64,000 nt of DNA from Zhihengliuella sp. ISTPL4 (GCF_002848265.1 NZ_CP025422.1:1518727-1582726), one strand, 5' to 3'; shown: positions 44,593 to 53,933, counted from the stretch's first letter. Numbers and translations are program-made. Notes: generated by a model not told the origin, from the sequence alone.

Positions 44593-45924
44593 ATGAGCAG
44601 CGCACTCCTCGGCGACGACGCCGACCTCCTCCTCCGCGGTGGCCGCATCCACACCTTCGACGCCACCGATTCCGTCGCCACCGCGATCGCCGTCCGCGAC
44701 GGGATGATCGTCGCCACCGATGCCGCGGCCGAAGCCCTCCCGGCCCGCGAGATCGTGCAGCTCGACGGCCGCACCGCGATCCCCGGCCTCAACGACGCCC
44801 ACCTCCACGCCGCCTGGCTGGGCGCGCGCTGGCCGCACCTGTTCTTCTCCGACACCCCGCCCGAGGAGCAGCCCACCGGCCGCCTCGTGACCACGGCCGA
44901 CGAGCGACGCGCGGCCCTGCGCCGCGCCTGGGCTCTGCTCGCGGAGCTCGGCATCACGAGCTACACGGAGCCGGGCATCGGCCCCGGGGAGGACGACGGG
45001 GAGACCGGCTGCTTCGGCACCGACATGCTCGACGCCTACGTGGAGCTGCACCGGGAGGGCGCGCAGACCTCGCGCGTCACACTGCTGCGCCTGTTCGGGA
45101 CGATCGACGGCGAGAGCTCCCTCGACGACTTCACTGCCGGACTCCCGGTGCCGCCCCCGTCGACCGATTCGCGCTGGCTCGCGATCCCCGGCGTGAAGAT
45201 CTTCGCCGACGGCATCCCGCCGATGGCCACCGCCTGGACGTCGGACCCCTACCCCGACGGGACCACCGGCCACCTCCTCACGCGCGGCGATGCCGATCCG
45301 CTCAGCGCCTTCCAGCAGATGATCGCGCTGGCTGCCGGTCGCGGTCTCCAGATCGCCGTGCACGCCACGGGCGACCGCTCGATCGAGGAGTTCCTCAGCA
45401 CACTGGAACGGCACGGCCAGACGCCCCCGCCGCCGGCACCCCACCACATCGTGCACGGCGATCTGGCGACGCCCGCGCAGATCCGGCGTGCGGAACGCCT
45501 CGGTGTCGGGTTCGCCGTACAGCCTCTCATCGCCGCGCACACGCACTCCTGGGCGGCCGTGCAGCTCGGAGAGGCCCGCGTCGCGGCCGCCTGGCCCCTG
45601 GCCGAGATGCTCTCCTCCGGCGCGCTGACCACGCTGACCAGCGACGCCCCGATCGCCACGCCGGACTGGCGCCACAGCCTCGATGCCTCCCTCGTCCTCC
45701 TCGCCGCCGACGACGCTGCGACCCGACGCCGGCTGCTCCGCGCGATGACGGCGGACGCCGCGGTCCAGGACGGCGCCGCGACCTGGAAGGGAACTCTCGA
45801 GCCCGGCAAGGTCGCCGACATCACGGTGCTCGACGAGGATCCGTGCGCCCCCGGGCGCGCGTTCGCCGCCCTTCAGGTCGAGCGCACGATCGTCGACGGC
45901 CGCACGGTGTTCGCGCGCGGCTGA
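44593..45924 (+). CDS. YtcJ-like amidohydrolase (amidohydrolase family 3)
   Basis: A 443-residue metal-dependent hydrolase. Metal site: IPGLNDAHLHAAWLG (HxH), the bridging-Lys region WLAIPGVKIFADGIPP, QIAVHATGDRSIEEFL and HHIVHGDLATPAQI (His), and TLTSDAPIATPDWR (Asp). C-terminal GTLEPGKVADITVLDEDP is standard. It is shorter than typical YtcJ (about 540), lacking part of the small domain. The substrate could be an amide, lactam or ester. It opens the accessory cluster, divergent from gapB, with operator S1 overlapping its promoter, and a strong terminator follows. Confidence 0.88.
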   Translation: MSSALLGDDADLLLRGGRIHTFDATDSVATAIAVRDGMIVATDAAAEALPAREIVQLDGRTAIPGLNDAHLHAAWLGARWPHLFFSDTPPEEQPTGRLVTTADERRAALRRAWALLAELGITSYTEPGIGPGEDDGETGCFGTDMLDAYVELHREGAQTSRVTLLRLFGTIDGESSLDDFTAGLPVPPPSTDSRWLAIPGVKIFADGIPPMATAWTSDPYPDGTTGHLLTRGDADPLSAFQQMIALAAGRGLQIAVHATGDRSIEEFLSTLERHGQTPPPPAPHHIVHGDLATPAQIRRAERLGVGFAVQPLIAAHTHSWAAVQLGEARVAAAWPLAEMLSSGALTTLTSDAPIATPDWRHSLDASLVLLAADDAATRRRLLRAMTADAAVQDGAATWKGTLEPGKVADITVLDEDPCAPGRAFAALQVERTIVDGRTVFARG

Positions 45925-45943
45925 CCACTCACCCACGAAAAAC

Positions 45944-45975
45944 GGCGGGCGGCATGTTCACGCATGCCGCCCGCC
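45944..45975. terminator. Bidirectional terminator
   Basis: GGCGGGCGGCATG, 6-nt loop TTCACG, CATGCCGCCCGCC: a perfect 13-bp stem between converging genes. On the minus strand it is followed by GTTTTTCG, a proper U-run. Confidence 0.9.
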
Positions 45976-46011
45976 TCTGATCCCCCTCGGACCAGTCTCG
46001 AACCGCGGTCG

Positions 46012-47001
46012 TCAGACCGCGGTGGCCAGAAGCACGCGCGGGCTCCCCGGCAGTGCGACGGTGTCGCGCACCGCCCAGCCGGCGTCCGTCAGCCAGCCGC
46101 GCACCTGGGACTCCGGATACACGACGGTGCCGTCGATCACGAGGTACTCCCCCGCGTGCAGGGCGTCCAGCGCACGCTGCTCGTCGTCGTCGTCGAGGAA
46201 GAAGTCGAGCACGGTCAGCGTCGCCCCCTCGACCGCTGCAGCGCGGAGCCGGCGGAAGATCTGCGCGTTCTCCTCCGCGGAGAAGCGGTGGATGACGTGG
46301 TTGGCGAACACCGCGTCGTAGGCGCCCTCGGGGGCTGCGGTCGCCGTGTCCCCCACCTCGACGGCAGCCCGGTCGGCGACGCCCGCCGCCTCGACCGCCT
46401 CGGCCACGCCGTCCTCGAACCCCGGGGCGTAGACGAACGTGGTGTGCAGCTCGGGGTTGCGCGCCATAACGGCGAGGGCGAACTCGGCGGACAGACCGCC
46501 GAAATCGAGGGCCTTCGTCGCGCCGGCGAGGTCGACGAGCCGGCCGAACTCCTGCGCGTGCAGGCGGTTGTACGTCATGACGCCGGCCATGAACGTGCCC
46601 CACCGCGTGTCGTCCATCTGCAGGTCGCCGGGCTCGGTCGTGTCGACCGTGTGCGCGAACTGCAGCCAGTGCGGGTAGCTGATCTCGTCGAGGAAGGTGA
46701 GGAAGGGGGCGAGATCGATCACCGCGTCCTCCCCCGTGAGGTAGGCGGCCGCATCGGGGGCCAGGGCATAGCGCCCCTCGGTGCGGACGAGGAGACCCTT
46801 CGCCGCCAGGGCATCGGCGAGCAGCCGGGCGATCCGCTCGCTGACCCCGCAGTGCTCGGCGATCGCCGTCGCGGTGTCGGCGCCCGCGGCGACGGCGGCG
46901 AACAGACTGATGCGGCTGGCCTGGAAGAGCTGCTTCGCGGCCATGTAGCCGGTGGCGATGTCGAGGATGCGGGCGGCGTCAGGAGTGGGGGTGTCGGTCA
47001 T
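46012..47001 (-). CDS. SAM-dependent O-methyltransferase (hydroxyindole/acetylserotonin OMT family)
   Basis: A 329-residue small-molecule O-methyltransferase. The N-terminal winged-helix dimerisation domain (QASRISLFAAVAAGADTATA, CGVSERIARLLADALAAKGLL, each in part) is followed by the SAM fold: ALDFGGLSAEFALAVMA is motif I, VEVGDTATAAPEGAYDAVF motif II, and ANHVIHRFSAEEN carries the catalytic His region. Enzymes of this kind methylate phenolic polyketides. It has its own promoter region with operator S2; GAAAGG precedes ATG 47001. Its role in a catabolic cluster may be demethylation-like transfer or detoxification, which is inference. Confidence 0.87.
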   Translation of the reverse strand: MTDTPTPDAARILDIATGYMAAKQLFQASRISLFAAVAAGADTATAIAEHCGVSERIARLLADALAAKGLLVRTEGRYALAPDAAAYLTGEDAVIDLAPFLTFLDEISYPHWLQFAHTVDTTEPGDLQMDDTRWGTFMAGVMTYNRLHAQEFGRLVDLAGATKALDFGGLSAEFALAVMARNPELHTTFVYAPGFEDGVAEAVEAAGVADRAAVEVGDTATAAPEGAYDAVFANHVIHRFSAEENAQIFRRLRAAAVEGATLTVLDFFLDDDDEQRALDALHAGEYLVIDGTVVYPESQVRGWLTDAGWAVRDTVALPGSPRVLLATAV

Positions 47002-47021
47002 GGCGGATGCCTTTCGATATG

Positions 47022-47035
47022 TCTACAAACGTGGG
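47022..47035. promoter_or_regulatory. Cluster operator S2
   Basis: TCTACAAACGTGGG, 21 nt upstream of the methyltransferase ATG, flanked by an A-rich run as at the other sites. Confidence 0.65.
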
Positions 47036-47075
47036 AAATAAAGGACAGGAAGGGGCCAGGCGTCGGTCGCGGGGG

Positions 47076-47750
47076 TCAGTCCGCGAGGAACCCGCGCACG
47101 GCGTCGCGGAACGCGGCGGTGTGCAGCGCCACGAGGTGATCGCCGGGGACGCGTCGCACACGGACGTCCGGGAGCCGCGCGGCGAGCTCGTCGATGCCCG
47201 CGGCCATCGGGTCGTCCTCGCCTCCCAGGAGCAGCACCGGCATCGCCGGCCCTCCGGCCTCGGGCGCGAATGGCTCGGCCGCGAGCCCCTCGATGAGGTC
47301 GAGCAGATCGTCCGGTCGGTTGCCAGGCAGGCGCACCATGTGCACGATCATCCCGGTCAGCGGATCGACGGGAGCCGGTCCGCCGGCGAGCGCGGCTCGC
47401 GCGGCGGAGAGGTCGACGAGCGCGAAGGGCTCCCCCGCACTGAGGCCGCCGAGCACGAGACGCCGTACCGCGACACCGGGGTGCCGGGCGAGGTCCCACG
47501 CGAGCCGGGCACCGAGCGAGTAGCCGACGAGGTCGACCTCGTCCGGGCCGATCGCTTCGGCGAGCGCATCGAGCACCGCGGAGGTCGGCACGACTCCGAG
47601 CCCGGGGGCATCGCCGTGCGCCGGCAGATCGAGGACCCGGCGCGGCCGATCACCGAGCACCGCCGTCCACTCGCTGTCCGGCCAGTCCTGCGTGCCGCGC
47701 GAGGCGAGGCCGTGCAGGAACACCACGGGTCGTTCGGGGGGAAGGGTCAT
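47076..47750 (-). CDS. Alpha/beta hydrolase
   Basis: A 224-residue soluble hydrolase. VVFLHGLASRGTQDW forms the oxyanion loop, VDLVGYSLGARLAWDLA holds the nucleophile Ser (GYSLG), LLLGGEDDPMAAGI the Asp and VPGDHLVALHT the His. It resembles MenH/BioH-like esterases. It lies 34 nt downstream of the TetR gene and is probably co-transcribed with it; substrate unknown. Confidence 0.88.
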   Translation of the reverse strand: MTLPPERPVVFLHGLASRGTQDWPDSEWTAVLGDRPRRVLDLPAHGDAPGLGVVPTSAVLDALAEAIGPDEVDLVGYSLGARLAWDLARHPGVAVRRLVLGGLSAGEPFALVDLSAARAALAGGPAPVDPLTGMIVHMVRLPGNRPDDLLDLIEGLAAEPFAPEAGGPAMPVLLLGGEDDPMAAGIDELAARLPDVRVRRVPGDHLVALHTAAFRDAVRGFLAD

Positions 47751-47784
47751 GACGGGCCGTCCTCTCGGGACCGGCCCCTCGCCC

Positions 47785-48372
47785 TCAGCGCAGCCGCGCG
47801 AGGAACCGGTCGATGTAGTTCTCGTAGTCGGCGATGCGGTCGCCGTCCGGGTACATGAGGTTGATGACCGTCGCCCCGACCGCCGCGGAGATGTACTCGT
47901 CGGCGAGCGGGCCGTAGTCCTGGTCGCGGATCGACCCCTCGTCGCGGGCCGCCTCCATCCGAGCGATGAGCGAGGATCGCCACGAGCCCAGGTGTCCGCG
48001 GTAGAGCTCGGCCAGCGACTCGTTCGCCATCGCGTACTCCCAGAGCGCCAGAAGCACCCGGCCCGCGGCGATCTGCTCCGGGTCGCGCGGCACGGTGGCC
48101 TGCAGGAAGCCGCGCAGCGCGTCGTCCGCCGCTACCGGCTCCTGCCCCGCGGCCTCCACGCCCTCGGACATCTGCTGCAGGATCGTCTCGAACGTCGCCG
48201 CGACGATGCTCTCCTTCCCGGGGAAGTAGTGCTTCAGCGCACCGTTCGCGAAGCCCGCCTCCGCGGCGATGCTGCGCATGGTCGCCGCCTCGAACCCACC
48301 CTTCAGGATGATGCTCTTGGCCACCTCGACGATGTCCCGTCGCCGCTGGTCGTGGTCGATGATCTTCGGCAT
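47785..48372 (-). CDS. TetR/AcrR-family regulator (TetR-1)
   Basis: A 195-residue repressor. DIVEVAKSIILKGGFEAATMRSIAAEAGFANGALKHYFPGKESI (in part: MRSIAAEAGFANGALKHYFP) is the TetR HTH; the rest is the ligand-binding helical domain, of the BetI-like type. Start ATG 48372 with AAGGA 6 nt upstream. Its opening MPKIIDHDQRRRDI closely parallels TetR-2 at 63268. It is embedded between the ABC importer and the hydrolase, and is the obvious candidate to bind the four TCTAC-N4-GTRGA sites, though no copy lies at its own start. Confidence 0.93.
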   Translation of the reverse strand: MPKIIDHDQRRRDIVEVAKSIILKGGFEAATMRSIAAEAGFANGALKHYFPGKESIVAATFETILQQMSEGVEAAGQEPVAADDALRGFLQATVPRDPEQIAAGRVLLALWEYAMANESLAELYRGHLGSWRSSLIARMEAARDEGSIRDQDYGPLADEYISAAVGATVINLMYPDGDRIADYENYIDRFLARLR

Positions 48373-48419
48373 GGCGTCCTTCCGGCCGAGTCCGGGGTGT
48401 GGCGTGTTCCGGCCTGGAG

Positions 48420-49268
48420 CTACCGTACCGCCGCATCGGGCACCTCCCGCAGAGCGAGCCACTGGGCACGGCGTTCCCGCTGCGCCACCGGGTCCGCGAC
48501 CGGCGAAGCCAGCCGCAGACGCTCGGCGTACGGATGGCGCGGCGCGCGCGTGACCTGCTCCCCGTCTCCGATCTCGACGATCTCGCCGCGGTACATCACG
48601 GCGACCCGGTGACAGACCCGCCGGACGACGCCGAGGTCGTGCGAGACGAACAGGTAGGCCACGCCGGTGTCGCGCTGCAGTTCGATGAAGAGGTCGAGGA
48701 TGGTGGCCTGCGTGGTGAGGTCGAGCGCGCTGACCGGCTCGTCGCACACGATCAGTCGGGGTCCGCGGACGAGGGCGCGGGCGATCGCGATGCGCTGCCG
48801 CTGCCCGCCGGAGAACTCGCTCGGGTACCGGTCCATGCTCGCGGAGGGCAGCCGCACGCGGTCGAGCATGTCGCGCACGCGCGTGTCGGCCGCCTTCGCC
48901 CCGATGCCCGTCGTCAGCAGCGGCTCGGCGAGGATGTCGCCGATGGTCAGTGCCGGGTTGAGGGAGCCGTACGGGTCCTGGAACACGACCTGCACGTCGT
49001 CGGCGAGCGCCCGTCGGGCCCGGCCGCCGAGGCGGCCGATGTCCCGGCCGTCGAAGCGGATGCGCCCCGCCGTCACCGGGGCGAGGCCGAGGATGGCCTT
49101 GCCGAGCGTCGACTTCCCGGATCCCGACTCGCCGACCAGGCCCAGGCATTCACCGGGGGCGATGCCGAGGGAGACGCCGTGCAGCGCGCGGAAGGCGTGC
49201 CGGCCGCGGCCGTATTCGACCACGAGGTCGTCCACCTGCAGCAGGGGGTTCACCGGAGCGGTGTTCAT
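48420..49268 (-). CDS. Oligopeptide-type ABC transporter ATPase (OppF/DppF)
   Basis: A 282-residue ATPase. Walker A VGESGSGKSTLGKAIL, Q-loop FQDPYGSLNPALTIGDIL, signature SEFSGGQRQRIAIARAL, Walker B LIVCDEPVSALD and H-loop FVSHDLGVVRRV. RHPYAERL near the C-terminus is the oligopeptide/dipeptide transporter signature. It overlaps the OppC-OppD fusion stop by 4 nt (ATGA). It completes a four-gene importer with the genes up to 53602. Confidence 0.93.
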   Translation of the reverse strand: MNTAPVNPLLQVDDLVVEYGRGRHAFRALHGVSLGIAPGECLGLVGESGSGKSTLGKAILGLAPVTAGRIRFDGRDIGRLGGRARRALADDVQVVFQDPYGSLNPALTIGDILAEPLLTTGIGAKAADTRVRDMLDRVRLPSASMDRYPSEFSGGQRQRIAIARALVRGPRLIVCDEPVSALDLTTQATILDLFIELQRDTGVAYLFVSHDLGVVRRVCHRVAVMYRGEIVEIGDGEQVTRAPRHPYAERLRLASPVADPVAQRERRAQWLALREVPDAAVR

Positions 49269-51061
49269 GCGGGGACCTCCGTCCGCTGACTGTCGAGCGC
49301 GGCGCGACCTTCGGCTTCGTCGAGCGACGCGGCGATGAGCTCGCGCGTGTACTCCTGGGCGGGCGCGGCGAAGAGGTCGTCCACGGGCCCCGACTCCACG
49401 ATGTCGCCGCCGCGCATGACGATCACGCGGTCGCAGATGTCGGCGACGACGCCGAAGTTGTGCGTCACGATGAGCAGCGCCATGCCATATTCGGCCTGCA
49501 GCTCCCGCAGCAGTTCGAGGACCTCGGCCTGGACGGTCACGTCGAGGGCGGTGGTGGGCTCGTCCGCCACGAGGAGCGACGGCCGACCGGCGATCGCGCC
49601 GGCGATGAGCACGCGCTGGGCCATGCCGCCGGACACCTGGTGCGGGTAGCTGCGCATCACGCGATCGGGGTCGGACAACCCGACCCGCAGGAGCACCTCC
49701 CGCGCGCGCTGCCGGGCGGCCGCCTTCGCGAGCCCGTGGGTGCGACGCAGGGGCTCGATGAGCTGGTGCCCGATCGTGTACGAGGGATCGAGGTTGCTCA
49801 TCGGCTCCTGCGGCACGTAGCCGATCGTGCGGCCGAGCAGCGCCTGGCGCTCCTTCGGGGTCGCGTGGGTGACCTCCGCGCCACCGACCCAGATCGCGTC
49901 GGCAGTCGCCCGGCCGGTCGCGGGCAGCAGGTCGAGCAGCGAGAACACGGTCTGCGACTTGCCTGACCCGGACTCGCCGACGATCCCGACGACCTCCCCT
50001 GGCGCGACGTCGAGGGTCACGCCATGCACGACCTCGGTCTCTCCCGTCGGCGTCGCGTGGACGACGTGCAGGTTCTCGACGCGCAGGGCTGAGGCCGGAG
50101 CCTCGTGGCGGACGCTGCCCGTGGCGGGAGCCGCGGCGGCGTCGTCCGCGGTCTCGAGCACACCGCGCCGCCGCCGGCGGGCCGCCCGCGGCGTGCGCAC
50201 CTGCACGAGCTCCGCGAGCGTGGAGCCCATGATCGCGAGGACGGCGATCGTGAGACCGAGCGCGGCGGAGGGCCACAGGAGCATCAGCGGGTAGGTGAGC
50301 ATGAGCCGGAAGCCCTCGAGCATCATCGCGCCCCAGCTCGGCACGTTCGAGTCGCCGATGCCGAGGAACTGGAGCCCCGCCTGCATGCCCATCGCGATGC
50401 CGGCCGTGAGCGCGGTCTGGATGATGACGGGCGGGTAGACGGCCGTGATGACGTGGCGGAAGATGATGCGCGCGTCCGACAGGCCCGACACGCGGGCGGC
50501 GTCGATGTACGCTTCGCCGCGGACCGCGAGCGTCTGCGACCGCGCGATCCGGAAGTAGCCCGGCACCATGAAGACGCCGACGGTGATCATCAGCAGCTCG
50601 AAGTTGTTGCGGCTGCCGGCGGCGACCACGAGGAGGATGATCATCCCGGGGATCGACTGCAGCGCGTCGCTGATCCAGGTCGCTACCCGATCGAAGATGC
50701 CACCGAAGTAGCCGGCCGCGACGCCGGACGGCACTCCGATCACCAGAGCAGTGACGATCGTGATGAGGGCGCCCCACAGCGTCGTCCTCGTTCCGTAGAT
50801 GAGGCGGCTGAGGATGTCGCGGCCGGTGGAGTCGCCGCCGAGGAGGTGCTCGGGCGACGGCGGGGCCTTGGCGGCCGCGAGGTCGACGAGGTTCGGGTCC
50901 ATCGGCGCCAGCAGCGGCGCGAACACCCCGACGAGCACGATGAGGACGAAGATCGCGAGCGGGATGTAGCCGCCGGGGTGACGGAGGAAGCGCCGGAACA
51001 GGCTCGACCGGCGCTTCTGGGCGGCCCGGTCGAAGGCGACGCGGATGTCTGTCGTGGTCAT
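49265..51061 (-). CDS. Fused ABC permease-ATPase (OppC-OppD)
   Basis: A 598-residue fusion. Residues 1-275 are the DppC-type permease: TM1 near 30-50 (YIPLAIFVLIVLVGVFAPLL), the GGDSTGRDILSRLIYGTRTT segment, and the EAA-like loop EAYIDAARVSGLSDARIIFRHV (in part). A 45-residue linker (ARRRRRGVLETADDAAAAPA) joins the ATPase: Walker A VGESGSGKSQTVFSLL, YVPQEPMSNLDPSYTIG, signature HQVSGGMAQRVLIAGAI, Walker B LLVADEPTTALD. In E. coli these are separate proteins. Start ATG 51061 overlaps the permease gene stop by 4 nt. Such fusions are known in actinobacteria. Confidence 0.92.
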   Translation of the reverse strand: MTTTDIRVAFDRAAQKRRSSLFRRFLRHPGGYIPLAIFVLIVLVGVFAPLLAPMDPNLVDLAAAKAPPSPEHLLGGDSTGRDILSRLIYGTRTTLWGALITIVTALVIGVPSGVAAGYFGGIFDRVATWISDALQSIPGMIILLVVAAGSRNNFELLMITVGVFMVPGYFRIARSQTLAVRGEAYIDAARVSGLSDARIIFRHVITAVYPPVIIQTALTAGIAMGMQAGLQFLGIGDSNVPSWGAMMLEGFRLMLTYPLMLLWPSAALGLTIAVLAIMGSTLAELVQVRTPRAARRRRRGVLETADDAAAAPATGSVRHEAPASALRVENLHVVHATPTGETEVVHGVTLDVAPGEVVGIVGESGSGKSQTVFSLLDLLPATGRATADAIWVGGAEVTHATPKERQALLGRTIGYVPQEPMSNLDPSYTIGHQLIEPLRRTHGLAKAAARQRAREVLLRVGLSDPDRVMRSYPHQVSGGMAQRVLIAGAIAGRPSLLVADEPTTALDVTVQAEVLELLRELQAEYGMALLIVTHNFGVVADICDRVIVMRGGDIVESGPVDDLFAAPAQEYTRELIAASLDEAEGRAALDSQRTEVPA

Positions 51062-51999
51062 GCGACGCGCACCTTCGGGTTGATCCAGCCGAGCACGAGG
51101 TCGAGCAGGAGGTTGATGAGGACGACGAAGACGATCGAGACCACCGTGATCCCGAGCAGCATGGGGATGTCGCCGTTCTGCGACGACTGGTTCGTGAGCT
51201 GACCCAGACCGGGAAGGCTGAAGATCTGCTCCACCACGATCGCGCCGGAGAGCAGCCCCACGAACATCAGGGCGATCACCGTGAGCGCGGCGGGCGAGGC
51301 GTTCCGGAGGATGTGCAGGTTCACCCGCGCGGCGGACAGGCCCCGGCTGCGGAGGGTGCGCACCCAGTCCTGGCGGCTCTGAGCGATCACGGCGTTGCGC
51401 AGCTGCTCCGACACGGCGACGATGCCGCCCAGGGCGAGGGAGATCGCCGGCAGCGTGATCGAGCGCAGCCAGCCCTCGACGGACTGCGTCGGCGGGACGT
51501 ACCCCACGGCCGGGAACCATTTGAGCTGCACGGCCAGCCACATCACCAGGACCAGGCTCACCCAGAACCCGGGGAGCGCGAAGAGGACGACCGAGATCCC
51601 CTTGATGATCCGGTCGAACCAGGTACCGGGGCGGAGGCCGGTGATCATTCCGAAGGCGACGCCGATGACCGCGGTGATGAGGGTCGCGAGGGTCACGACG
51701 GAGAGCGTGACGGGGACCTTGACCGCGAGCTGCGCGCCGACCGGCTGGAAGTTGCGCCACGAGACGCCGAAGTCGAGGAGGACCGCGTGGGAGAACCAGT
51801 CCCAGAACTGGATGATCAGGGGGCGGTCGAGGCCGATCTTCGCCGCGAGCGCCTCCTGCTGTGCAGGACTCGCGGTGGTCCCGAGGAGCGAGGCGGTCGG
51901 ATCGCTGATCGCGAGATGGGCGAGGAAGAACGTGCCGATCGAGACCGCGACGAGCAGGAGGATGCCGGACAGCACCCGCTTCGCCGTGAAGAGGAGCAT
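51058..51999 (-). CDS. ABC transporter permease (OppB/DppB)
   Basis: A 313-residue permease with six helices. N-terminal LLFTAKRVLSGILLLVAVSI, the LGLDRPL-type motif as KIGLDRPLIIQFWDWF, and the conserved permease loop DWVRTLRSRGLSAARVNLHI then AIVVEQIFSLPGLGQL are typical of DppB. It pairs with the OppC half of the downstream fusion and begins 73 nt after the binding-protein gene. Confidence 0.93.
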   Translation of the reverse strand: MLLFTAKRVLSGILLLVAVSIGTFFLAHLAISDPTASLLGTTASPAQQEALAAKIGLDRPLIIQFWDWFSHAVLLDFGVSWRNFQPVGAQLAVKVPVTLSVVTLATLITAVIGVAFGMITGLRPGTWFDRIIKGISVVLFALPGFWVSLVLVMWLAVQLKWFPAVGYVPPTQSVEGWLRSITLPAISLALGGIVAVSEQLRNAVIAQSRQDWVRTLRSRGLSAARVNLHILRNASPAALTVIALMFVGLLSGAIVVEQIFSLPGLGQLTNQSSQNGDIPMLLGITVVSIVFVVLINLLLDLVLGWINPKVRVA

Positions 52000-52072
52000 G
52001 GGGGCCTCTCGAGGGTGAGGAGGAGGGGAAGGGGTGCCGGAGCGGCCGCGTGGCGACCGCCCCGGCGGGCGT

Positions 52073-53602
52073 TCAGCCCTGGGTGATGTACCGCAGCGTC
52101 GGGAACATCATCCCCACGACCGGCTGCAGCTGGATGCCGGGCGCGGTGTAGTAGATGTTGTTCGCCTGGTACCAGACCGACCACCAGGCCTGGTCGACGA
52201 GAGCCTCGTTGAGCTCCTCGATGGCGGCGGTCTGCGCGTCGCCGCGCTCCGTCTGCACCTTTTCCACGAGCGGGGCGATGACCTCGTTCTGCGCGTAGTC
52301 CGGCTCCGGGTTGAACCACTGCACGCTCGTGACCTGACGGGCGACGGTGGCCACGTCGTTGCCATCCATCGCGAGGAACGAGATGAACATCGGGTAGTTC
52401 GGTGCGTTGAGCTGGTAGTCCGGCATCTGCATGTTGTCCCAGGTGACCGTGATGCCGAGCTCGTTGAGGGCCTGCTCGGCCGACGGCTTCCACATCTCGA
52501 AGATCGGGGACATCGGCATCGAGATGGCGAAGCCGTCCGGGTAGCCGGCGTCGGCCAGGAGCTCCTTGGCCTTGTCCATGTTGAATGCGTAGGCGTCGTT
52601 GAGCTCGGGGTCGTTGATGTCGCCACCGTCAGGGAAGACCTGGTTGGTGGCCACGCCCGCACCGCTGCCGACCGCCGCGAGGACGGCCGCGCCGTCGAAC
52701 GCGTAGTTCAGCGCCTGGCGCACTTCGAGCTTGCCGAGAGGCTCGCTCTTCGCGCCGGTGTGATCGGTGATGACGAGGCCTGCCCACCCGGAGACCCGCT
52801 GCGCCGTGTTCCAGCCCTGCTGCTCGGCCTGCTCGAGGTTCGCGACATCGCCGTACTGCACGTTGATCTGTCCGCTCAGCATCGCGTTGTGGCGTGCCGT
52901 CGCGTCGGTGATCGGGTAGATCGCGAGTTCGGAGAACGGGTACGTCTTCGCGTCCCAGTGGTCCTCGGTCTTGGTGAAGTGGTACTCGGCGCCCGCGACG
53001 CTGGTGTCGCCGTCGAGGACGTAGGGGCCGGAGCCGACCGGATCGCTGCCGAGCGTGCCCGCCTCGATAGCGGCCGGCGAGGCGATGTAACTGCGGCCAA
53101 GACCCATGAAGTAGAGGATGGTGTCGTCCCGTTGCGTGAGAACGATGCGGATCGTGTCGTCGTCGACCTTCTCGAACGCGGAGACGTTGACGTAGGCCTC
53201 ACCCGAACGGGCACCGGCCTTCAGGTACTCCAGGCTCGTGATGACGGCGTCGGCATCCACCGGGGTGCCGTCGCTGAACACGGCATCGGTTCGGATGTCC
53301 AGGTCGACGCTGAGGTCGTCGTCGGCCACCGTCCATTCCGTCGCGAGCGACGGGATCGGGGTGCCGTCGGCGTCCAGGGCGATGAGGGCGTCGTACACCG
53401 CGGACAGGTAGGGACCGTCGAAGCCGATGTCGGCGAGCGACGGGTCCCACGATGTGACATCGAGGAAGTTGCCGATGTTGAGGGCGTCGGGGCCTTCGGC
53501 GCCACCGCCCTCGGACGGCGAGGGCGTTCCGCCGCCGCTGCAGCCGGCGAGCACGAGGGTCGCGGCGACGGCGGCGGCGACCGCGAGGGGCATTCGTTTC
53601 AT
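52073..53602 (-). CDS. Peptide/nickel-type ABC substrate-binding lipoprotein (SBP family 5)
   Basis: A 509-residue lipoprotein. The signal peptide MKRMPLAVAAAVAATLVLAGCS ends in a lipobox (LAGC), and a Ser/Gly linker follows. Family-5 marks are DVTSWDPSLADIGFDGPYLS and TEWTVADDDLSVDLDIRTDAVFSDGTPV (in part: IRTDAVFSDGTPVDADAVI), and DPVGSGPYVL. Such proteins bind peptides, but many bind sugars, opines or other amphiphilic compounds; the esterase-rich surroundings argue against plain peptide uptake. First gene of the importer operon, with operator S3 about 100 nt upstream. Confidence 0.93.
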   Translation of the reverse strand: MKRMPLAVAAAVAATLVLAGCSGGGTPSPSEGGGAEGPDALNIGNFLDVTSWDPSLADIGFDGPYLSAVYDALIALDADGTPIPSLATEWTVADDDLSVDLDIRTDAVFSDGTPVDADAVITSLEYLKAGARSGEAYVNVSAFEKVDDDTIRIVLTQRDDTILYFMGLGRSYIASPAAIEAGTLGSDPVGSGPYVLDGDTSVAGAEYHFTKTEDHWDAKTYPFSELAIYPITDATARHNAMLSGQINVQYGDVANLEQAEQQGWNTAQRVSGWAGLVITDHTGAKSEPLGKLEVRQALNYAFDGAAVLAAVGSGAGVATNQVFPDGGDINDPELNDAYAFNMDKAKELLADAGYPDGFAISMPMSPIFEMWKPSAEQALNELGITVTWDNMQMPDYQLNAPNYPMFISFLAMDGNDVATVARQVTSVQWFNPEPDYAQNEVIAPLVEKVQTERGDAQTAAIEELNEALVDQAWWSVWYQANNIYYTAPGIQLQPVVGMMFPTLRYITQG

Positions 53603-53700
53603 GGTTCCTTCTCTCGGGTGCAGGGGGTGGTGAAGAAGGTTCGAAGAGCCGCTGACCGGAGACCGGGACCGACGCCACTTCGATGTGTCGTGCTGGTTAG

Positions 53701-53714
53701 TCTACATGCGTGGA
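53701..53714. promoter_or_regulatory. Cluster operator S3
   Basis: TCTACATGCGTGGA followed by AAAAAG, upstream of the binding-protein gene. Confidence 0.65.
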
Positions 53715-53808
53715 AAAAGAGCGCAAGCGCGTTTCTCGCCCCGCACCGCCGGAGCGATGCCCCAGCGCGCACCCACCTTGCTCCCCCGCGCACACCCCCG
53801 CCCCGCGG

Positions 53809-53856
53809 GTGCCGGTGTCGGTGCCGGTGCCGGTGTCTGTGCCGGCGTCTGTACCG
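53809..53856 (+). repeat. Degenerate tandem hexamer
   Basis: Repeats of GTGCCG with variants GTGTCG, GTGTCT and GCGTCT, roughly nine units, with no open-frame reason to be conserved. Confidence 0.7.
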
Positions 53857-53933
53857 GGATCAAGAACGCACCTCCCACCCGGGCCCGAGGAGCGCTTCTG
53901 ATCCGGCGTGGGCGCGAGGGGCATTTCTCATCC
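53857..53933. repeat. Inverted-word element E
   Basis: GGATCAAGAACGCACCTC (53857-53874), then the inverted words GAGGAGCGCTTCTGATCC (53887-53904) and GAGGGGCATTTCTCATCC (53916-53933). Word 1 pairs with either of the others. Layout resembles copies A-D with one left word missing, where the hexamer array now lies. It follows the end of the aldo/keto reductase gene by 33 nt. Confidence 0.6.
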
